Of a stretch of DNA of 64,000 nt, positions 59,909 to 64,000 are shown in pieces. A program made the translations under genes and the position numbers. Source of the stretch: Brevundimonas terrae (lineage in GTDB: Bacteria; Pseudomonadota; Alphaproteobacteria; Caulobacterales; Caulobacteraceae); the NCBI RefSeq assembly GCF_011761985.1, contig NZ_JAASQT010000002.1, positions 682,001 to 746,000 on the forward strand. The letters run 5' to 3'. Within the stretch, counting starts at the first letter, position 1, and each line of letters opens with the position of its first letter. Below the pieces are notes generated by a model, which did no database searches, was not told where the DNA came from, and saw nothing but the letters and a program-made list of their open reading frames with translations.

Positions 59909-61822
59909 ATGAGACAAAGGCCGAACAAGAAGGATCTACCCAAGCCGGGATCATCGGATGATCTGGGGGCTATTCTGTCGTCTTGCGACGGGTTCGGCTT
60001 TCCGGTCGCGGCCATGCTGGATGAGCGGCAGGCGGCCAAGTATCTGTACTGGGCCAAGTGGCGGCTGACCGATATTGCCCAGTTGCTTGGGCTGCCTGAA
60101 GGCACGGTGGCCAGCTGGAAATCCCGCGAGAAGTGGGAAGAGGCCGACTTCCTGACCAAGATGGCTGGGGTCACCGAGGCGCGATATGTCGCCCTGACCA
60201 TGAAGGCCCAGAAGACGGGTCTGGATTTCAAGGAAATCGACCTGTTGGGTCGGCAGGCCGAGCGGTTTGCCCGCATCCGTCGCTATCAGCAGCCGGACGG
60301 CCATGAAGGCGATCTGAACCCCAAGGTTGGCAACCGCAACGCCAATCCAAAGAAGAAGCCGGCGCGCAACCGGATCACGCCCGATCAGGTGCAGATCCTG
60401 AAGGATGCGCTGCTGAAGCAGCTGTTCGGTTATCAGGAGCTGTGGTGGTCAAAGCGCGAGCTGCGTAATCGCGCCATCCTGAAATCGCGCCAGATCGGGG
60501 CGACCTATTATTTCGCGCTGGAAGCCCTGATCGTCGCACTGGAGACGGGCAAGAACCAGATATTCCTGTCGGCATCCAAGAGCCAGGCGCACGTCTTTAA
60601 GGGTTATATCCGCGCCTTTGTGATGAAGGAGATCGGGGTCGAGCTGTCGGGCGATCCGATTGTCATCGACCGTGGCGAAGATGAAGACGGCAAGCCGCTG
60701 GATCAGCCCGAGCTGATCTTCCTCGGCACCAATGCGCGCACGGCGCAGGGGTATCACGGCGACTTCTATTTCGATGAATTCTTCTGGGTCTTCGGCTTTG
60801 ACACGCTGAAGAAGGTCGCCAGCGGCATGGCGATGCAGAAGCGGTATCGGAAGACCTATTTCTCGACGCCGTCATCGGTCACGCACGAGGCCTATAAGTT
60901 CTGGACCGGCGAGGAGTGGAACCGGCGCAGGCCCAAGGACAAGCGGCAGGAACTGGATGTTTCGTGGGCCGCGTTGCACCATGAAGGCCTGATCGGGCCG
61001 GACAAGGTCTGGCGTCACATGGTGACGATCGAGGACGCCGACCGTCTGGGTTGCGATCTGTTCGATCTGGACGAGCTGCGCGACGAATATTCGCCGCCGG
61101 AGTTCGACAACCTGCTGATGTGCGGCTTTGTCGATGACACCCTGTCGGTGTTTCCGATGGCGATGCTGGCCCCGTGCATGGTGGACCCGCGCGACGACTG
61201 GCACGATGTCGATATCGCCCGCATCATTCTGGGGGCCGGACGGCCTTATCAGGGTGAGGTCTGGCTGTCCTATGACCCGAACGGCGATGGCGAGAATGCC
61301 GATGCGGCGGGCCTGATCGTTCTGGCCCCGCCGACCAAGCCCGGTGGCAAGTTCCGTGTGCTGGAACGCAAACAGTTCAAGGGCAGCCGGTTCGATGAGC
61401 AGGCTAAGGTCATTGAAAAATATACCAAGCGGTATCGCGTCACCAAGATCGACATCGACAAGACGGGCATCGGTGATGCGGTGTTCCAGCTGGTGCAGAC
61501 CTTCTTCTCGACCGTGACTGGCCACCAGTACGACGCCTTCCTGAAGACCCAGATGGTCTATAAGGCGCTGGATGTAATCCTGAAGGGGCGTCTGGAGTTT
61601 GACGCCGAGATGAAGGATCTGGCCGGCGCGCTGATGTCCATCCGGCGTACCACCACGGCATCGGGCCGCAAGGTCACATACGAGGCCGGCCGCACCAAGA
61701 CCGCGGGCCATGCCGATCTGGCATGGGCGCTGTTGCAGGCCCTGTTCAACGAACCCATTCAAGCCGCCATCGGAGCCGAGGGCGGGCAGACTTCCACTGT
61801 GGAGATTTACGGCGATGACTGA
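59909..61822 (+). CDS. Terminase ATPase large subunit P
   Basis: 637 residues of the gpP family. An N-terminal HTH reads WAKWRLTDIAQLLGLPEGTVASWKSREKWEEADF. The ATPase has the P2-type Walker A variant LKSRQIGATYYFALEAL and Walker B-like YHGDFYFDEFFW. The C-terminal nuclease/RNase H-like domain follows (VTKIDIDKTGIGDAVFQLV). It powers packaging. There is no Shine-Dalgarno before the ATG. Confidence 0.95.
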   Translation: MRQRPNKKDLPKPGSSDDLGAILSSCDGFGFPVAAMLDERQAAKYLYWAKWRLTDIAQLLGLPEGTVASWKSREKWEEADFLTKMAGVTEARYVALTMKAQKTGLDFKEIDLLGRQAERFARIRRYQQPDGHEGDLNPKVGNRNANPKKKPARNRITPDQVQILKDALLKQLFGYQELWWSKRELRNRAILKSRQIGATYYFALEALIVALETGKNQIFLSASKSQAHVFKGYIRAFVMKEIGVELSGDPIVIDRGEDEDGKPLDQPELIFLGTNARTAQGYHGDFYFDEFFWVFGFDTLKKVASGMAMQKRYRKTYFSTPSSVTHEAYKFWTGEEWNRRRPKDKRQELDVSWAALHHEGLIGPDKVWRHMVTIEDADRLGCDLFDLDELRDEYSPPEFDNLLMCGFVDDTLSVFPMAMLAPCMVDPRDDWHDVDIARIILGAGRPYQGEVWLSYDPNGDGENADAAGLIVLAPPTKPGGKFRVLERKQFKGSRFDEQAKVIEKYTKRYRVTKIDIDKTGIGDAVFQLVQTFFSTVTGHQYDAFLKTQMVYKALDVILKGRLEFDAEMKDLAGALMSIRRTTTASGRKVTYEAGRTKTAGHADLAWALLQALFNEPIQAAIGAEGGQTSTVEIYGDD

Positions 61823-62843
61823 TGCCGCAACCTTACCGGCCAAGACCCAAAGCCCCACGGCGTTCGCGCTGGGTGATGCCGAGCCGGTGCTGAACCGTCG
61901 CGAGCTGATGGAAGGGCTGGATTGCTGGGAGATACAGGGGCAGGGCGGGCGTTATTATCAGCCGCCCTTGCCGATGGATGTGCTGTCCAAGGCGGGCAAT
62001 GCCACGTCGCACCACTCAAGCGCCTTTCGGGTGAAGGTGAACCAGCTGATGCGCGACTTCATCCCGCACCCAATGCTGGACCGGACCACGTTCGAGGGCA
62101 TCGTTCTGGATCACCTTGTGCTGGCCAACTTCTATGTCGAGCGGGTGGATAACCGTCTGGGCCGCCCGATGAAGCTGAAGCGCAGCATGGCGCGATACAC
62201 GCGGCGCGGGGTCGAAGACGACCGGTTCGCTTTCTTGTCAGGCTGGAACAAGGAACACTGGTTCAAGCCGGGCTCGGTGTTTCAGGGCATCCAGCCGTGG
62301 CTGGATCAGGAAATCTATGGCGTGCCGGAATATCTGTCGGCCCTGCAATCGGCCTTCTTGAACGAAGGCGCAACCCTGTTCCGCCGTCGGTATTACATCA
62401 ACGGCGCGCATGCCGGTTTCATTATGTATGTGGGCGAGGGTGGTCTGACCGAAGGCGATGCAGATGCCCTGCGTCAGGCGATGAAGAACACCAAGGGCGT
62501 GGGAAATTTCCGCTCGATGTTTGTTCACCTGCCCAACGGGAAAAAGGACAGCATCCAGTTGCTGCACCCCGGCGAGGCGGCAGCTAAGGACGAGTTCATC
62601 GGGGTGAAAAACACCACCCGAGACGACATTCTTGCCGCCCACCGTGTGCCGCCCCAGCTGCTGGGCGTGGTGCCGGCCAATGCGGGCGGGTTCGGCGATG
62701 TCGAGAAGGCCGATGCCGTATTTTACCGAAACGAGATCCAGCCGCTGCAGCAGAGGTTCTTGGCCATCAATGATTGGCTAGGCGTGGAGGTGGTGAGGTT
62801 TAGAGAGCGTGATCTAAAAGTCTCCGCCCAAACAACAACGTAG
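61815..62843 (+). CDS. Portal protein Q
   Basis: 342 residues of the gpQ/PBSX portal family: YYQPPLPMDVLSKAGNATSHHSSAFRVKVNQLM, LDQEIYGVPEYLSALQSAFLNEGATLFRRRYYINGAHAGFI and AHRVPPQLLGVVPANAGGFGDVEKADAVFYRNEI. Forms the head-tail vertex. ATG 61815 overlaps the P stop by 8 bp, with GGAG 9 nt upstream. Confidence 0.95.
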   Translation: MTDAATLPAKTQSPTAFALGDAEPVLNRRELMEGLDCWEIQGQGGRYYQPPLPMDVLSKAGNATSHHSSAFRVKVNQLMRDFIPHPMLDRTTFEGIVLDHLVLANFYVERVDNRLGRPMKLKRSMARYTRRGVEDDRFAFLSGWNKEHWFKPGSVFQGIQPWLDQEIYGVPEYLSALQSAFLNEGATLFRRRYYINGAHAGFIMYVGEGGLTEGDADALRQAMKNTKGVGNFRSMFVHLPNGKKDSIQLLHPGEAAAKDEFIGVKNTTRDDILAAHRVPPQLLGVVPANAGGFGDVEKADAVFYRNEIQPLQQRFLAINDWLGVEVVRFRERDLKVSAQTTT

Positions 62844-63019
62844 ACTGGAACTGGTGACGGCGGCCTGAGACAAAGGGCGCGGTCCTTGCCGAAAAGGCGG
62901 GGGCCGGGGTGTTGGACCACCCAAGCCGCCGAGCATGCACTCAGCACATAGGGGGATCATGATCCCCGTTTTGCCCCGCCACTGTTCGAACAGCGGGGCC
63001 ACCTATTGTTGAGTCGCGT
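62844..63019. other. Non-coding stretch after Q, candidate cos region
   Basis: It contains the palindrome GGGGATCATGATCCCC (62953-62968 approx.) and an inverted repeat with CTGTTCGAACAG at its centre flanked by GCCCCGC/CGGGGC (about 62972-63000), plus a GC-rich block near 62895. In P2, cos lies next to Q. The cleavage site itself could not be assigned. Confidence 0.4.
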
Positions 63020-63823
63020 ATGTTTTCAACGTCTTGTAGCCCTGTCGCCCCTGTTCGCCCGATTGCGCCGTGGATAGGTGGCAAGCGAGGGCTGGCCCGC
63101 CGGTTGTGCGCCATGATCGAGGCCACGCCGCATGATCTGTATGCCGAGCCGTTTGTCGGCATGGGCGGGGTGTTTTTCCGCCGTCGTAGCCGCCCCAAGT
63201 GCGAAATCATCAATGACTGGTCGGGCGAGCTGGTGAACCTGTTCCGCTGTATGCGGGCGCATGCCGGGCCGCTGGCCGATCTGACGGCGTGGACGTTTTC
63301 GTGTCGGGCGGATTTTGACCAGCTGAAGCGGGCCGATACGTCGATGATGACGGACCTTCAGCGGGCGGCGCGGTTCATCCAGCTGCAGAAGATGGCCTTT
63401 GGCGGCAAGGTGACGGGTCAGGCTTTCGGCGTGAACAAGGATGGAAAGGCGCGGTATCGGTCCAGTCAGGTGACCGCTGACCTGTTGGCGGCAGGGCGAC
63501 GTCTGGAAGACGTGACGATCGAAAACCTGGACTGGTCGGCCTTTATCGCCCGCTATGATCGGGAAGGGGCGCTGTTCTATCTGGACCCGCCCTATTTCGG
63601 ATGCGAGCGCGACTATGGGGACGGGTTCGGGCGCGATCAGTTCACCCGCATGGCCGAGCAGCTGGCGGGCCTGAAGGGACGGTTCATTCTATCGCTGAAC
63701 GACAGGCCCGAGGTGCGCGAGATCTTTGCGGCCTTCGACATCGAGGCGGTCGGCACCCATTACGGCATTGCCGGTAAGGGGGCGCAGGCGGCGCGAGAAG
63801 TGATTATCACTGGCGGCGCATAA
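63020..63823 (+). CDS. DNA adenine N6-methyltransferase (D12 class)
   Basis: 267 residues. Motif I region IAPWIGGKRGLARRLCAMIEATPHDLYAEPFVGMGGVFFRRR and motif IV YLDPPYFGCE are clear. The catalytic layout matches Dam/D12 enzymes. It may protect phage DNA from restriction or regulate phage genes. Target sequence is unknown and need not be GATC or the GANTC of host CcrM. It follows the candidate cos region. Confidence 0.92.
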   Translation: MFSTSCSPVAPVRPIAPWIGGKRGLARRLCAMIEATPHDLYAEPFVGMGGVFFRRRSRPKCEIINDWSGELVNLFRCMRAHAGPLADLTAWTFSCRADFDQLKRADTSMMTDLQRAARFIQLQKMAFGGKVTGQAFGVNKDGKARYRSSQVTADLLAAGRRLEDVTIENLDWSAFIARYDREGALFYLDPPYFGCERDYGDGFGRDQFTRMAEQLAGLKGRFILSLNDRPEVREIFAAFDIEAVGTHYGIAGKGAQAAREVIITGGA

Positions 63824-63824
63824 T

Positions 63825-63860
63825 AAAAGGCCGGGGCGTTAATGCGCTCCGGCCTTTTTA
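63825..63860 (+). terminator. Terminator after the methyltransferase gene
   Basis: AAAAGGCCGGGGCG-TTAATG-CGCTCCGGCCTTTT with one G-T pair and a T-run, 2 bp after the stop codon. Confidence 0.9.
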
Positions 63861-63910
63861 ATATCTCGAAGACAGGATTGTCCGTCAGGCAGCCAGTACG
63901 CTTTGTGGGA

Positions 63911-64000
63911 TTAGAACGGGTTTGATGGCCTGATGCGTTCACGCTCGGCTTCACGGCGATTGCGTTCTGAAATATCGCGTACACAATTGCGAAGCTTTGA
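63911..64000 (-). CDS. C-terminal end of an unknown minus-strand gene
   Basis: The last 29 codons and TAA stop of a frame that enters from the right edge. The sequence is charged and helical (RDISERNRREAERERIRPS). It cannot be identified. Convergent to the methyltransferase; it may be phage or host. Confidence 0.4.
   Translation of the reverse strand, partial: SKLRNCVRDISERNRREAERERIRPSNPF

Larger units (their letters stand above)
31411..64000. mobile_element. P2-like prophage (left end inside the window, right end not seen)
   Basis: A contiguous phage genome begins right after tRNA-Val and continues at least to the terminator at 63860. It contains a tyrosine integrase, an immunity region, a Rep-like gene, an Ogr-like activator and a complete P2-type morphogenesis set (Q, P, O, N, M, L, X, R, S, V, W, J, I, H, G, FI, FII, E, E', T, U, D) plus lysis genes. 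All essential P2 head and tail functions I could look for are present without frameshifts, so it may be inducible. attR is beyond 64000 or not recognisable. Confidence 0.9.

Noticed and set aside
62911..62930. Fourth late-promoter dyad near GTGTTGGACCACCC
   Set aside because: It resembles half of the 26-bp dyad, but the second arm ACAACA is absent.
1..64000. CRISPR array or insertion sequence
   Set aside because: No regularly spaced direct repeats and no transposase-like frame were seen on either strand.

Overview
The window comes from the chromosome of an alphaproteobacterium of the Caulobacter group (Caulobacteraceae; Asticcacaulis or Brevundimonas would also fit). The evidence is the order tig / clpP / a CicA-type phosphatase / clpX / lon / HU, a holdfast-type polysaccharide cluster (hfs), a double cold-shock-domain protein, a PHA synthase and moderately GC-rich codon use. 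The genus is inferred from gene content and was not tested by alignment.

Positions 1-31410 are host chromosome. From left to right they hold: the N-terminal end of a PHA synthase (minus strand); a small lipoprotein; recJ; three near-identical tRNA-Glu genes; a double-CSD cold shock protein; a DUF192 lipoprotein; tRNA-Pro; a holdfast/exopolysaccharide locus (hfsD, hfsA, hfsB, two GT2 glycosyltransferases, an hfsF-like flippase and an hfsE-like initiating transferase); tRNA-Ser; an ammonium channel followed by a TorF-type porin; an SCP2 protein; an acyl-CoA dehydrogenase; the ergothioneine pair egtB-egtD; a KGG stress protein; a metallo-beta-lactamase-fold hydrolase; and the proteostasis block tig, two tandem secreted paralogues, clpP, cytochrome b561, a small protein, cicA, clpX, lon and HU. 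A heat-shock-like promoter precedes lon.

Positions from about 31411 to at least 63860 are a P2-like prophage placed directly after a tRNA-Val gene. The integrase is the last gene of a 15-gene, tightly overlapping leftward operon. That operon also encodes an excisionase-like protein, XRE- and TetR-type regulators, a GapR-like (DUF2312) nucleoid protein, a KGG protein and tiny membrane proteins. An immunity region follows, with an XRE repressor, a divergent Cro-like gene and three copies of an AGTTCT-N7-AGAACT operator on promoter-like sequences. Next come a rightward early module (CII-like and Rep-like genes), a hairpin cluster, an accessory membrane protein and a HicAB toxin-antitoxin pair.

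The rest is the P2 morphogenesis module: an Ogr-like activator, then D, U, T, E/E', FII, FI, W, V, G, H, I, J, S, R, spanins, endolysin, holin-like genes, X, L, M, N and O on the minus strand, and P and Q on the plus strand, followed by a DNA adenine methylase. The module is inverted relative to the integrase compared with P2, and V-W have moved downstream of J-I-H-G. attR is not visible.

The regulatory logic can be partly read from the DNA. A 26-bp dyad, identical in three places, lies about 57 bp upstream of V, J and the terminase gene (and in front of O), matching what is expected of Ogr-type late promoters. A 40-nt hairpin repeat that includes the Shine-Dalgarno sequence precedes S, R and L. 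A T6G slippery sequence joins E to E'.
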